Assembly (NCBI GenBank): GCA_038214195.1
Contig: JBBQSE010000002.1
Location: forward strand, 12,835 to 76,834
DNA from: SXXK01 sp038214195
GTDB lineage: Bacteria; Planctomycetota; Planctomycetia; Planctomycetales; Planctomycetaceae
Length of the DNA stretch: 64,000 nucleotides
Direction: 5' to 3'
A program made the translations under genes and the position numbers. The notes below the pieces were generated by a model. The model did not search any database. It was given only the letters and a program-made list of their open reading frames with translations, and was not told where the DNA came from. Positions 1 to 8,697 of this stretch are shown one piece after another (the stretch's first letter is position 1; every line of letters starts with the position of its first letter).

Positions 1-470
1 GTTGTGGGAACGGCGATCATCGGCAGCATCGGGTGATTGGCTTTGCCAATGCCCTGATAGTCCTGCATCTTCCCGCCGTTGGTCAGAACGAAGTTGGCCC
101 CCTTCGCACAGTCGATACTGCTGCCGCCGCCCAATCCCACAATCAGATCGATCTTCGCGGACTTTGCAAACGCAACGCAATTATCGACGTCGTCGCTTGT
201 CGGATTCACCTGGACTTTATCGAAGACCGCCATTTCCAGACCCGCGGCATGCAGGATCGACTCCGCTCGATCGCAATAGCCAGCGTTCCGGAGTCCAACG
301 TCGGTCACAATAAGGATTCGACGGCCTCCAAGGTGCTGGGCAAGTTGACCCAACTGATCAATCGTGCCACATCCAAAAATCAGTCGCGTACGCTGATCGT
401 AGTCGAATGCTGCCAGAGCCACCGAACGATCGGTGCTGGCGGAAAGTATGGGTTGGACGGGCAATTTCAT
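1..470 (-). CDS. Iron-containing alcohol dehydrogenase, N-terminal part (truncated by window edge)
   Basis: The first 156 residues of a group III (iron-dependent) NAD(P) alcohol dehydrogenase are readable on the minus strand; the rest lies outside the window. The N-terminal nucleotide-binding half is clear: a strand-turn-helix segment RILIVTDVGL near residue 51 and the family glycine loop GGGSSIDCAKG at 114-124, then the conserved IAVPTT at the edge. The metal-binding histidines belong to the missing C-terminal half, so activity cannot be judged. The ATG at 470 is the first in-frame start after a TGA about 27 bases upstream; there is no convincing ribosome binding site. The substrate cannot be inferred. 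Confidence 0.9.
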   Translation of the reverse strand, partial: MKLPVQPILSASTDRSVALAAFDYDQRTRLIFGCGTIDQLGQLAQHLGGRRILIVTDVGLRNAGYCDRAESILHAAGLEMAVFDKVQVNPTSDDVDNCVAFAKSAKIDLIVGLGGGSSIDCAKGANFVLTNGGKMQDYQGIGKANHPMLPMIAVPT

Positions 471-622
471 GAAGGGCCAGGTTGCGGGGCGGGATCACGG
501 AGGGCTTGAGCAACGATGAAATTTGCTCAAAGGATAGCCTTCCGAACGGCGCACGACAACGCGGAAGCCTGAATTGCCGCAAGATCAGTGTTTCCTGCGG
601 AATTGCGAATTGAAACTCGACG

Positions 623-805
623 CTACACGTCGTAATCGACCACGGTGTCGGCATCCCTCTGCCGGCACGACCAAAACAGAAAATCTACGCGGTCCAGCCA
701 CAATGACGTTTGTTGCGTTGAGAACATCAACTCGGCAGAATGCGTCACGGTGATGTGTTCGGTACAATCTGATTCTGTGGAAATAACCGGGGCGAGAATA
801 AGCAT
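623..805 (-). CDS. Possible small hypothetical protein (60 aa)
   Basis: A 60-residue reading frame upstream of the iron alcohol dehydrogenase on the same strand, starting at an ATG at 805 just beside a repeat element. Composition is protein-like rather than antisense-like (acidic C-terminus ending DADTVVDYDV), but I recognise no family. It may be a remnant or chance frame. The 150 bases between it and the dehydrogenase hold nothing I can name. Confidence 0.22.
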   Translation of the reverse strand: MLILAPVISTESDCTEHITVTHSAELMFSTQQTSLWLDRVDFLFWSCRQRDADTVVDYDV

Positions 806-848
806 GGTGCCACTCCTTTTTGGATTATACTCCACGCGGCCTTGGAAT

Positions 849-977
849 GAGGCTGTCAATTCTCGTTCCAGGGCTCCAGCCCTGGAACGCACTGCACTGG
901 AGGCTCCTGCCTCCAGTGACAAGCGCGCGAGGCAGGAGCCTCGGGGGCAGTGTGTTCCGAGGCAGGAGCCTCGGAAC
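849..977. repeat. Palindromic intergenic repeat, family R1 (copy 1)
   Basis: Contains the palindrome GTTCCAGGGCTCCAGCCC followed by its return arm TGGAAC, then GGAGGCTCCTGCCTCC and two further GAGGCAGGAGCCTC palindromes. The block from the GGCTGTCAATTCTCGTTCC lead-in onward recurs in reverse orientation at 31339-31412. It sits between divergent genes and accounts for most of the 660-base gap here. Confidence 0.85.
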
Positions 978-1130
978 AAGGACATCAATCCATACCGCGT
1001 GAACCATGGTGACCAATCCTGGCGTCCCGACGCCCCTGGATTTCCATGAGTTGTGCGTCGAAGATGTGATGAAATGGCGAACGCCACGTGAATTTTCCGT
1101 GAATAAGACACGATATGAGAATCTTCCGCG

Positions 1131-1820
1131 ATGAAAAAAGATGATTACCGGCGATGGTTCGCCGACCAGTTGCTGCTGCAAAATCGGCTGCTCATTGGTG
1201 CTGTCTCTGCTATGGCAGGACTGGGCATTATTGCCACGTTGATGGAAGCGACGCTGTTTGCCGTCATTCTGAAGGCAACGGGGTTTGCTGGTTTTTGGGT
1301 GACGGCGATCCTTTACACTCTCGCTATTCAGGGGGCAATCCTGTTTGCCACCTGGATTCGGATGCCAAAGCAGCTGGCCGACGCAAAGCATGAAGCCGAG
1401 ACGGAAGATGGCGTGACCATGATTAGGATCGCACCAACGATGACCGCCGTCTGGACATACGCCCTTGGCAGTATGGAGACGGATCGCACTCCGGTCGAGC
1501 GATTGCTGGGGATGCTGGCGTTGCCTCAGCGACTGTTCTGCGCCGCGTATTTTACATGGCAGCGAATGGAGCAGCAGAAGACAATCGATGTTAATGAATG
1601 CTCCGCTGTCATCCGGATGATTCACAGAAAAGCCGAGCGAGTTGAAGTCAAAGAAATTGCGGCGGAATTATCGCTGCCTGATCTGGCTGCGACGCTGAGG
1701 AACGTCTCACTGATCGATGGGGTTGTCTTCCTGACGCGCAGATCTGTGGGACTGAGCCTCGCCAACCGACTCACCGACGACATGGATGAATGGATGAAAA
1801 AACAACCCCGAGCCGAATAA
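1131..1820 (+). CDS. Membrane protein of unknown function
   Basis: A 229-residue protein that I do not recognise. The first 15 residues are charged (MKKDDYRRWF), followed by two or three hydrophobic spans between about residues 18 and 83, predicted membrane segments. The remaining ~145 residues look soluble and helical, with charged stretches (VERLLGMLALPQRLF; IHRKAERVEVKEIAAELSLPDLA) and probably lie in the cytoplasm. ATG start at 1131; the preceding sequence has only a weak GATGA-type purine tract. The stop codon TAA at 1818-1820 falls at the first bases of an intergenic repeat of family R2, so the C-terminus may have been set by repeat insertion. The longer antisense frame over this gene looks like a shadow. 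Confidence 0.75.
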   Translation: MKKDDYRRWFADQLLLQNRLLIGAVSAMAGLGIIATLMEATLFAVILKATGFAGFWVTAILYTLAIQGAILFATWIRMPKQLADAKHEAETEDGVTMIRIAPTMTAVWTYALGSMETDRTPVERLLGMLALPQRLFCAAYFTWQRMEQQKTIDVNECSAVIRMIHRKAERVEVKEIAAELSLPDLAATLRNVSLIDGVVFLTRRSVGLSLANRLTDDMDEWMKKQPRAE

Positions 1821-1943
1821 GCACTGAGCGGTTTACTATTCACTTATCAGCCGGAACGCGCCAGCGTGCGGTTCTAAGAAAACCGTGAGCTAGCGCTCAG
1901 CGGCTAATTCAGTTACGACACTTATTGACTACTCGATGCTAAG
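1818..1943. repeat. MITE-like palindromic repeat, family R2 (copy 1)
   Basis: About 125 bases bounded by imperfect terminal inverted repeats: TAAGCACTGAG at the left and CTCGATGCTAAG at the right (reverse complement CTTAGCATCGAG). The interior carries GCCGGAACGCGCCAGCGTGC and a second hairpin around GTGAGCTAGCGCTCAGCGG, then ACGACACTTATTGACTACTC. The same order recurs at 15813-15936, and the interior at 17809-17882. The first three bases are the stop codon of the upstream gene. Confidence 0.85.
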
Positions 1944-1984
1944 TTTGACGTTTCCTGTCCACATACGATAAAGAGCTGTAATCA

Positions 1985-2278
1985 ATGGATGCCGCAGAAG
2001 TTCGAAAAGTTGCCAAGCTGGCTCGCCTGTCTCTGAGAGATGATGAGTTGGCAGAGTGCGGCAAACAACTGACGGTGATTCTGGACTACGTCGGCCTGCT
2101 GAACGAAGTCGATACCACAGACGTCGCCCCGATGTCACATCCCATCCCCGCGGAAAACGTGTTTCGCGACGACGAACAAACCGCCTCGCTTCCACGCGAC
2201 GCGGCATTGGCCAACGCGCCAAAAACTGATGGTGCGTTTTTCCTGGTGCCAAAGATTCTGGAAGAAAAGGGCGCGTGA
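1985..2278 (+). CDS. gatC: Aspartyl/glutamyl-tRNA(Asn/Gln) amidotransferase subunit C
   Basis: A 97-residue protein matching GatC in length and sequence: VRKVAKLARLSLRDDEL near the start (the family opening) and the conserved internal segment MSHPIPAENVFRDDEQT around residues 50-65. GatC scaffolds the GatA-GatB complex that converts misacylated Glu-tRNA(Gln) or Asp-tRNA(Asn) to the amidated forms in the cytoplasm. The neighbours are not gatA or gatB; the next gene is convergent, so gatC stands alone here. ATG at 1985 is preceded by AAGAGCTGTAATCA, a weak purine tract. Confidence 0.95.
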   Translation: MDAAEVRKVAKLARLSLRDDELAECGKQLTVILDYVGLLNEVDTTDVAPMSHPIPAENVFRDDEQTASLPRDAALANAPKTDGAFFLVPKILEEKGA

Positions 2279-2333
2279 GTGGCGGCCCTGCTGAAGCAAT
2301 CCAGCCCCCGAGCGACCTTGCCGTCCATACTCT

Positions 2334-2936
2334 TCATTTCGATCGCGTGCGACTCTTTGTGATCGCCTTGCCGTGTGGCACGCTGACGTGTTTGCTGCCT
2401 GGCAGAAGGAATCGCCATTCTCGATCGAGCGCCACGCTGAGGCCGACGCGGACGTCTGCTGCAATCGTTGACGCATCGAAGTCTTCGGGGCGTGGTCTCA
2501 AGTGCCGACGGCGGGTGAGCAGAGACGAACCGTGGTCTTCACGCTGCAATGCGAGGGCCTGTCCAAGTTTACCGGGGCCGGAACATAACGCGGTAAACGA
2601 TTCGGTCCGACGGCGAGATTGAATTGATTGCAGTCCGCCAGCGGGCTCGATTGCGCGGATGAGCACGATGCCATCGCGAGTCAGCACGTTCAGCATCCAG
2701 TGAATGCCGTAGCTGATGTAGGCATACACAGTGCCGGGCGACTGCTGATTAAAGAATTCCCGCGCGGATGGTCGAAACGAGACGTGGCACGCCGGGTCAT
2801 CGACGGCCGCGTAGGCTTCTGTCTCGACGATGATCCCCGCGACGCCGTCCCAATGCAGACTCGTTCCAATCATGTCCTGCGCCACTGTGACATGATGGCG
2901 GTCAAAGAATTCGATACTTAGTCTTTGAGTAATCAT
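2334..2936 (-). CDS. 3-methyladenine DNA glycosylase (AAG/MPG family)
   Basis: A 200-residue monofunctional alkyladenine DNA glycosylase that excises 3-methyladenine and related alkylated purines in base-excision repair. Diagnostic segments: IIVETEAYAAVDDPACH (residues ~36-52, containing the catalytic Glu of the family ETEAY motif), YAYISYGIHWMLNV (~72-85) and SGPGKLGQAL (~119-128). The start was placed at ATG 2936 (MITQRLSIEFF), which fits the family length; an earlier in-frame ATG at 3083 would overlap the next gene and adds an unrelated arginine-rich leader. It converges on gatC with a 55-base gap and lies 70 bases downstream of the transporter gene on the same strand. Confidence 0.93.
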   Translation of the reverse strand: MITQRLSIEFFDRHHVTVAQDMIGTSLHWDGVAGIIVETEAYAAVDDPACHVSFRPSAREFFNQQSPGTVYAYISYGIHWMLNVLTRDGIVLIRAIEPAGGLQSIQSRRRTESFTALCSGPGKLGQALALQREDHGSSLLTRRRHLRPRPEDFDASTIAADVRVGLSVALDREWRFLLPGSKHVSVPHGKAITKSRTRSK

Positions 2937-3006
2937 GCTTGTCTTGTCACAGGAGTTGTGCGACTTCTGGCGCGGTACGTCGGCCCGCGAATTCTGACGA
3001 ATCCGG

Positions 3007-4617
3007 CTACGGAACAGCAACCGGCACTGCATATTCGTAACCGCCCTGGATGCCGAGCGGAAAACCCAGTTGCCAGTAAACAAACAGAAACGCCGACCAG
3101 AGAATCAGGAACGTAATCGAATACGGCAGCATGATTGACGTCACGGTTCCAATGCCGGTGCTCTTGACGTAACGCTGGCAAAAGACCACCACCAGCGGAA
3201 AATACGGCATCATCGGCGTGATGATGTTGGTCGTCGAATCGCCGACTCGATATGCCGCCTGCGTGAACTCGGGCGAGATCCCCAGAATCATCAACATGGG
3301 CACAAAGATTGGCGAAAGCATCGCCCACTTCGCTGAAGCGGACCCGACCAGCAGGTTGATTGTCGCAGATAACAGGATGATCCCGGCAATCGTCACGGCA
3401 GGCGGAGCGTTGATGCTCTTGAGGAAATTGGCTCCCTTCACCGCCAGTAGCGCTCCGAAACCGGACTGCCCGAACGACGCGATGAACAACGCGGCGAAGA
3501 ATACCAGCACCAGATAATACCCCATTGACTCCATCGCTTTGCTCATCCCCTTGATCGCATCGCGATGCGTCTTAAATGTCCCGGAAATAAAGCCATGCAC
3601 CAGGCCGGGAATCAGGAAGAAGATAAAAATCAGGGGCACGATCGATGCCATCAGTTTGGCTGCGGGTGGTCTGAGTGACGTCAATCGGCGATACAGTTCC
3701 CAGTCTTCCCCTTTCGGAGGTTTCGCCTGCAGCGCGGAACCCGGCGTCAACGCCCACCACGCCAGCAATCCGGCCAGGATCGCGATTGAGCCCAGAGCGC
3801 AGATCATTCCCAGATAGTCTCGTCGTTGCAGCTCGGGAAGTTTGGGCATGTCGTCCGGATCGCCGTCAATCACAGACGATTGCAGCTTCGGTTCGATCAC
3901 GTAGTCCGTCAGCAGCCAGCCCAGGAGGACGATCACAAGGCTCGAAGCACCGGTGAAATACCAGTTGCACAGCGGATTGACGATGTAACTTTTATCGACC
4001 AGTTGCGCACCGGATGTCGTGAGTCCCGCCAGCAGCGGATCAATTCCCGACGGAATAAAATTCGCGCTGAATCCGCCGCTGACGCCCGCAAACCCTGCCG
4101 CGATTCCGGCCAGTGGATGCCGTCCCGCCGCATAGAAAATGACACCCGCCAGCGGAATCACCACGACGTATCCCGCGTCCGCCGCCGTGTGACTGACGAC
4201 CGCGACCAGAACTACCATCGGCGTCAGCAGGCGTTTCGGTGTGAAACTCAGCAGCGTCTTGAGCAACGCATTGATGAAGCCGGAATGATCAGCGACGCCA
4301 ACACCCAGCATCGCGACCAGCACGACTCCCAGCGGATGAAAGCCCACGAAGCTTTCCGTCATCGTAGAAAGAAAGTCCGCCAACTTTTCCAGCGTCAGCA
4401 TGTTGACGATTTGGATAGGCTCCGTCTGGCCAGGAAGCGTTTCCGTAAACTCAACACTTGAGCACGCGGCGGACGTCATCCAGATCAGCAGAATCCCTAG
4501 CACAAACAGCATGGCGGGATCGGGCAGCTTGTTGCCGAGCCATTCGACAAAGTCCAGAAACATCATCACCGGACCACGTCGTCTTATTGCGGGATCTTCG
4601 GAAGTCGTTTTGGCCAT
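3007..4617 (-). CDS. AbgT family transporter (p-aminobenzoyl-glutamate-type)
   Basis: A 536-residue polytopic inner-membrane protein of the AbgT family, whose characterised members move p-aminobenzoyl-glutamate or export sulfonamide-like antimetabolites. Visible hallmarks are the N-terminal segment FVEWLGNKLPDPAMLFVLG, SHTAADAGYVVVIPLAG, SGGFSANFIPSGIDPLLAG, and near the C-terminus SATINLLVGSASAKWAMLSP and YRVGDSTTNIITPMMPYFPL, both typical of the family. About ten to twelve hydrophobic spans are evident. ATG at 4617 (MAKTTSEDP) gives the usual length; the upstream extension to 5079 would run into the divergent kinase gene and is rejected. Substrate in this organism is unknown. Confidence 0.93.
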   Translation of the reverse strand: MAKTTSEDPAIRRRGPVMMFLDFVEWLGNKLPDPAMLFVLGILLIWMTSAACSSVEFTETLPGQTEPIQIVNMLTLEKLADFLSTMTESFVGFHPLGVVLVAMLGVGVADHSGFINALLKTLLSFTPKRLLTPMVVLVAVVSHTAADAGYVVVIPLAGVIFYAAGRHPLAGIAAGFAGVSGGFSANFIPSGIDPLLAGLTTSGAQLVDKSYIVNPLCNWYFTGASSLVIVLLGWLLTDYVIEPKLQSSVIDGDPDDMPKLPELQRRDYLGMICALGSIAILAGLLAWWALTPGSALQAKPPKGEDWELYRRLTSLRPPAAKLMASIVPLIFIFFLIPGLVHGFISGTFKTHRDAIKGMSKAMESMGYYLVLVFFAALFIASFGQSGFGALLAVKGANFLKSINAPPAVTIAGIILLSATINLLVGSASAKWAMLSPIFVPMLMILGISPEFTQAAYRVGDSTTNIITPMMPYFPLVVVFCQRYVKSTGIGTVTSIMLPYSITFLILWSAFLFVYWQLGFPLGIQGGYEYAVPVAVP

Positions 4618-4784
4618 GATGAATTCCAGCCGGTGCCTATTAGTAGTCAAATGAGAGAAAACCTGCCGCGTGACGTCTTGCTCGATGCCTTCCGGTACCA
4701 ACAATGCCGTCAGAGTGCTGTGATTTTTACGAAGCAAACCGTTCTGCGTCGAGTCTCCCGGTCGGGATGTGATATTCTGAGAGC

Positions 4785-6161
4785 ATGACCGGCGAACCTC
4801 CAAACGAGAATCAAGACACTGGATTTCAATTGCTGGGCGTACCCGTGAACGATGAATCGCACGCGCTGCGGTCTCGGGAGCCATTCGAATTGTTGGTGTC
4901 ACAGTTTGTCGAAGAGCTGCGGCATGGCAAGCAGCCGTCAGTCGAAACCTACGCCCGCAGATTCCCGCCGCACGCGGCCCGGATCCGTGAAGTGTTTCCC
5001 GTACTGGCCATGCTGGAGCACGCTCGAATCGCAAAGGAATCGCAATCGATCCGCCGCAACATGCCCGATCGATTTCCATTTACGCGGATCGGCAACTGCG
5101 AATTGATCAGCGAACTGGGCCGAGGCGGCATGGGTGTGGTTTTCCAGGCCCGCGATCTGCAATCGGGACATCTGGTCGCCGTGAAGATTTTGCCGTGGCG
5201 GATCTCGATCGTTCCGGAATGGGTGGCGCGATTCGAACACGAAGCTCGGACGACGGCTCAGTTGCGGCACCGCAACATCGTGCCCATTTTTCGTTGCGGA
5301 CAGGAGAACGGTTATTGTTACTTTCTCATGCAATTCGTAAACGGCGTTGGGCTGGACCAGATCATCGCACGATTGCGGGAAACGGACGGCGTGATCTATG
5401 CGGAGGAAATCCAACGACAGGAACTGCAACGGCAGTCAGGACCACAAAGGGTTATCTTGCCGGTCCAGCCATCGGCTCAAAGCACGGGCGAAAGTACTCG
5501 CCGGCGAAAGTTGACAAAATCTTCCTGGGGAAGTTTCACGAAGATCGCCCTACAGTCAGCCCAAGCGCTGAGGGCCGCTCATCGAGCCGGGATACTGCAC
5601 AACGATATTAAGCCGGGAAATATTTTACTCGACGCGGATGGTCGAGTCTGGGTGACGGATTTCGGTTTGTCGCGACCGATCGAAGAACAGGGATCGAAAT
5701 CGATCGACCGCGTCATTTCAGGAACACTGCGCTACATGGCGCCGGAACGATTGCTGGGGCAACAGACCGCAAGCTGTGACCTCTATTCTCTGGGAGCCAC
5801 GCTGTACGAATTGTGTCTCCAGAAACCCGCGTTTGAACACTCGGACCGTGATGAGTTGACGCGTATGATTCTGGAAGATCCACCGGTTCGTCCACGCGAC
5901 GCACAGCCTGAGATTCCGCGTGGTTTGGAAACCATTATCATGAATTGTCTGGAGAAGCATCCTTCAGATCGATACACCACGGCGGACGCGCTGCTGGCTG
6001 ATCTGCTGATGCAATCGCGGGGCCAGGGAGTGGGTTCGACCAGCCGCAGATCCTTCTCGGGATTCTTTCGAGCGATCCGGCGTGTTTCAGGCACCTCGGA
6101 GGGCAAGCAAAAACCAAAAAAAGGCAAGAAGCCAGATCCCGGCAACAGTGAGATTCTGTAA
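4785..6161 (+). CDS. Hanks-type serine/threonine protein kinase
   Basis: A 458-residue cytoplasmic protein kinase. Residues 1-100 form an extension of the kind found ahead of many planctomycete kinases (FELLVSQFVEELRHGKQPSVETYARRFP). The kinase domain starts near 104: glycine loop GRGGMG (112-117), VAVK with catalytic Lys134, catalytic loop HNDIKPGN (272-279, Asp274), DFG at 292-294, and GTLRYMAPE (313-321). The HRD arginine is Asn273. About 55 residues rich in Gln, Arg and Ser (195-250) are inserted between the hinge and the catalytic loop. No transmembrane segment is seen; the C-terminus is basic (KQKPKKGKKPD). Transcribed divergently from the AbgT transporter. Confidence 0.95.
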   Translation: MTGEPPNENQDTGFQLLGVPVNDESHALRSREPFELLVSQFVEELRHGKQPSVETYARRFPPHAARIREVFPVLAMLEHARIAKESQSIRRNMPDRFPFTRIGNCELISELGRGGMGVVFQARDLQSGHLVAVKILPWRISIVPEWVARFEHEARTTAQLRHRNIVPIFRCGQENGYCYFLMQFVNGVGLDQIIARLRETDGVIYAEEIQRQELQRQSGPQRVILPVQPSAQSTGESTRRRKLTKSSWGSFTKIALQSAQALRAAHRAGILHNDIKPGNILLDADGRVWVTDFGLSRPIEEQGSKSIDRVISGTLRYMAPERLLGQQTASCDLYSLGATLYELCLQKPAFEHSDRDELTRMILEDPPVRPRDAQPEIPRGLETIIMNCLEKHPSDRYTTADALLADLLMQSRGQGVGSTSRRSFSGFFRAIRRVSGTSEGKQKPKKGKKPDPGNSEIL

Positions 6162-6207
6162 ATCCTGTTGTGCGGTTTCGTGAGATGATGGATTCATCGG
6201 CGGTCGT

Positions 6208-7137
6208 TTAGGACATAACAGGGGCGGTTTCCTGGCTGACATTATGGTGATGCTCGTGAACCCAGCTGAAAGCCAGGTCCAGTATTCGTTCCCGGGCGTC
6301 CGCAAAAAACATGTGACCGCATTCGGGGATGGTGACGAGTTTTGATGATTTTATGCCGTTCGCCAGGTGAATCGCTTCAGCGGGACGAACGACCGAATCG
6401 ACTGTACCGCCGATGATTTGGGTCGGAGTGGTAATTCGACAAAGCTGAGGTGTGAGATCGAGTTCGCGAATTCCCCGCAACAGAGTGGTGAGTAATCGCG
6501 GATCGTGGCGTCGGGCGGCCTCGTGCAGAGAATTCCAGGCAGACTGCACGGCTTCGTGACTCGCGGCATTGTGCTTGTACGAGATCGCGTGCTTTCCGCA
6601 AATACGATGTAGAATTCGGTCCAACAGCCATGGACTGCGTCCAACCTGGACCAAATTCCAGTGGAACAGCGGCGGGCACCAATCTAAAGCAGCCAGCCAC
6701 TGTAGGAGCCCCATCAGGTCTCCCCATCGACCGCGTGCAAATCCGCAGATGCTGCTGACGCTGGCGAATCTCCCCGGCTGTTTTGCGGCCGCCGCCAGTG
6801 CGGCGAAGCCGCCCGTAGACCAACCCACCAGATGGGGCGATTCACCAGCGAAGAATTTGCCCGCGGCGGCGATCACGATGTCCGCAAACAGCTCACAAGT
6901 GACGTCATTCGGCCCAAGTGTGTCGGTTGCGAATGAAGTCGCGTGTCCGGGAAGACTCAGCGAGCAGCAACGGAATCGTCCGCACGTCGTGTGCAAAACC
7001 GCTGGCCAGAGATCGACTGAAGCCGCGATCCCATGGATAAAAATCACCGGCGGCAACCGACGATCGGTGCCACGCATCAGAGCGGCGACACAATGCCCGA
7101 CGACTTCGATCGTCGCGGGAGTCCAATTCTCAGTCAT
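6208..7137 (-). CDS. Alpha/beta hydrolase
   Basis: A 309-residue alpha/beta-hydrolase fold protein. Near the start lies the oxyanion-hole motif VIFIHGIAAS, then the nucleophile elbow GWSTGG with Ser107 (numbered from ATG 7137), the acid GGTVDSVV and the histidine ECGHMFF, completing a Ser-Asp-His triad. The C-terminal part after the nucleophile has an inserted helical cap (WLAALDWCPPLFHWN). Esterase, lipase or C-C hydrolase activity cannot be distinguished. An earlier in-frame ATG at 7194 would add 19 residues; 7137 was chosen because MTENWTPATIEVVGH begins directly with the first beta strand. It converges with the kinase gene 46 bases away. Confidence 0.88.
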   Translation of the reverse strand: MTENWTPATIEVVGHCVAALMRGTDRRLPPVIFIHGIAASVDLWPAVLHTTCGRFRCCSLSLPGHATSFATDTLGPNDVTCELFADIVIAAAGKFFAGESPHLVGWSTGGFAALAAAAKQPGRFASVSSICGFARGRWGDLMGLLQWLAALDWCPPLFHWNLVQVGRSPWLLDRILHRICGKHAISYKHNAASHEAVQSAWNSLHEAARRHDPRLLTTLLRGIRELDLTPQLCRITTPTQIIGGTVDSVVRPAEAIHLANGIKSSKLVTIPECGHMFFADARERILDLAFSWVHEHHHNVSQETAPVMS

Positions 7138-7242
7138 GATTGTGACAAGTTGATTTCTGGATTTCAGGCACTCGATCGTTTCGATCGCAGGCACGGGATT
7201 AGGACTGGAATTATACTCCTGCCGAACATCGTAGCGACTACA

Positions 7243-7443
7243 TCATGTGTTTGACACGTCATAAAGCGACGGATTGAGACTAGCGACCGGCGAGTGAAAA
7301 CGCGGTCCCTTGACGAACAGTCGCTGCGAATCGAAAATGCCAGTGATGCGTTCAAATTCACTGGCGTCAGCTTTGCCACCAGGTGTATTTTCGCTGGATG
7401 TCGCTTCGACCAGGATTGATATCGCATGACACATGAAACACAC
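7243..7443 (-). CDS. Possible small hypothetical protein (66 aa)
   Basis: A 66-residue frame in the roughly 390-base gap between the hydrolase and the epimerase. Its composition is balanced (for example GGKADASEFERITGIFDSQR) and does not look like an antisense shadow, but there is no recognisable domain. It would lie just upstream of the hydrolase on the same strand. Otherwise the gap shows nothing. Confidence 0.28.
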   Translation of the reverse strand: MCFMCHAISILVEATSSENTPGGKADASEFERITGIFDSQRLFVKGPRFHSPVASLNPSLYDVSNT

Positions 7444-7530
7444 ACTTCGAAGCCACAGATTTTAGCGTACAGTTACCGCAGTAACTCCCCTGCGGCTCCT
7501 TAACCACACAGTTCGTTCGGTGTCATCCTA

Positions 7531-8577
7531 ATGAGTCAGGGTTTCGGTCCTCACCATGTGTTTATCACCGGCGCACTTGGGTTTATTGGGCGACGATTGG
7601 CGGATCGCTACCGCGAAGCGGGCTGCTTTGTGACGGGCGTCGATGTCAGGTCGGATTGCAAATTGGGGGTGGTTGAAGGCGACATCACAAAACGCGGCAA
7701 CTGGCAGGAAGCAATTGCCGGTTCCACATTGGTGATACATACGGCAGCAAAAGTCGGTATGGAGGGCGATGCGGACAGTTACTGGCGAGTAAATTGTCTT
7801 GGAACACGGCATGTGATCGACGCCTGCACAAAACATAAAGTTCACCGCCTGGTCCACCTTTCTTCGGTCGTGGTCTTTGGATTTGAGTATCCCGACGGAG
7901 TCGATGAAAAATACCCGTTGCGGACCAACGGCGTGCCGTACGTCGATTCCAAGATTGCCAGTGAGCATGCCGTGCTTCAGGCACATGCGGCTGGTGATGT
8001 TGAGTGTACCATTGTTCGGCCTGGTGATGTCTATGGACCGGGTTCCAACTTTTGGACTGTGGCCCCCTTGCTTTCCCTGGCGGCCAGACGCCTGATACTT
8101 CCGGCAATGGGGCGAGGACACCTGGCTCCGATCTTCGTCGATGATCTGGTTCGCGGCGTCATGCTGGCTGCTGGCAGCGCGGAAGCATCTGGACAGGTTT
8201 TCAATTTGACCGGGGGTGAAAAGGTTGAAGCACGTGAATTCTTCGGATTTTATGCTCGCATGCTTCGGAAGGCCCGCGTACCCGTCGCGCCTACTGCGGT
8301 GGTGACTGCAATTGCAGCGACGATGCGTTGTCTGGGGCGAGGTCCGGTAACGGCTGCGGCAGTTCGTTACATTGCGAGAAAAGGCGGTTACTCAGTCGAG
8401 AAAGCGCGTCAACAACTCGGCTTTGAGCCGACGACCAGTTTGGAAGAAGGGATGCGCCGCACGAAAGAGTGGTTTGAAGAGAGTCAGCTTCCGCCCACAG
8501 AGCGACTCAATGAGCCGCAACTGATCGACTCGGACGTTTTCGCAGCATTGAGAGCCAAATCTCGATCGCCGCGGTGA
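7531..8577 (+). CDS. NAD-dependent epimerase/dehydratase (3-beta-HSD-like extended SDR)
   Basis: A 348-residue extended short-chain dehydrogenase. It has the Rossmann glycine motif GALGFIG (14-20), a Ser-Ser pair at 111-112 and the catalytic YVDSK (Tyr137, Lys141), then RPGDVYGPG and a C-terminal substrate-binding half. The overall pattern (IHTAAKVGMEGDADSYWRVN) is closest to the 3-beta-hydroxysteroid dehydrogenase / NAD sugar-epimerase branch, so oxidation of a hydroxyl on a sterol-like or sugar-like substrate is plausible. ATG 7531 is the first in-frame start after an unremarkable leader. A flavin monooxygenase follows on the same strand 120 bases later. Confidence 0.9.
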   Translation: MSQGFGPHHVFITGALGFIGRRLADRYREAGCFVTGVDVRSDCKLGVVEGDITKRGNWQEAIAGSTLVIHTAAKVGMEGDADSYWRVNCLGTRHVIDACTKHKVHRLVHLSSVVVFGFEYPDGVDEKYPLRTNGVPYVDSKIASEHAVLQAHAAGDVECTIVRPGDVYGPGSNFWTVAPLLSLAARRLILPAMGRGHLAPIFVDDLVRGVMLAAGSAEASGQVFNLTGGEKVEAREFFGFYARMLRKARVPVAPTAVVTAIAATMRCLGRGPVTAAAVRYIARKGGYSVEKARQQLGFEPTTSLEEGMRRTKEWFEESQLPPTERLNEPQLIDSDVFAALRAKSRSPR

Positions 8578-8697
8578 AGCTGTTTGTGCCGCGCTGTAGA
8601 ATTGATCGTATGTCTGAGCGGCGGTTTCCTGCGGAATGATGTCCTTGCCCATAGACCGTGCCCGTGTGTTTTTTGTCCTCGTGAAGGAAGTGGCTGA

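Noticed and set aside
825..1625. 266-codon minus-strand frame over the membrane protein gene
   Set aside because: Composition is His/Arg/Ser-rich and typical of an antisense shadow; the plus-strand frame has clear membrane helices.
4618..5079. N-terminal extension of the AbgT gene
   Set aside because: It would overlap the divergent kinase gene, and the added residues do not resemble the family.
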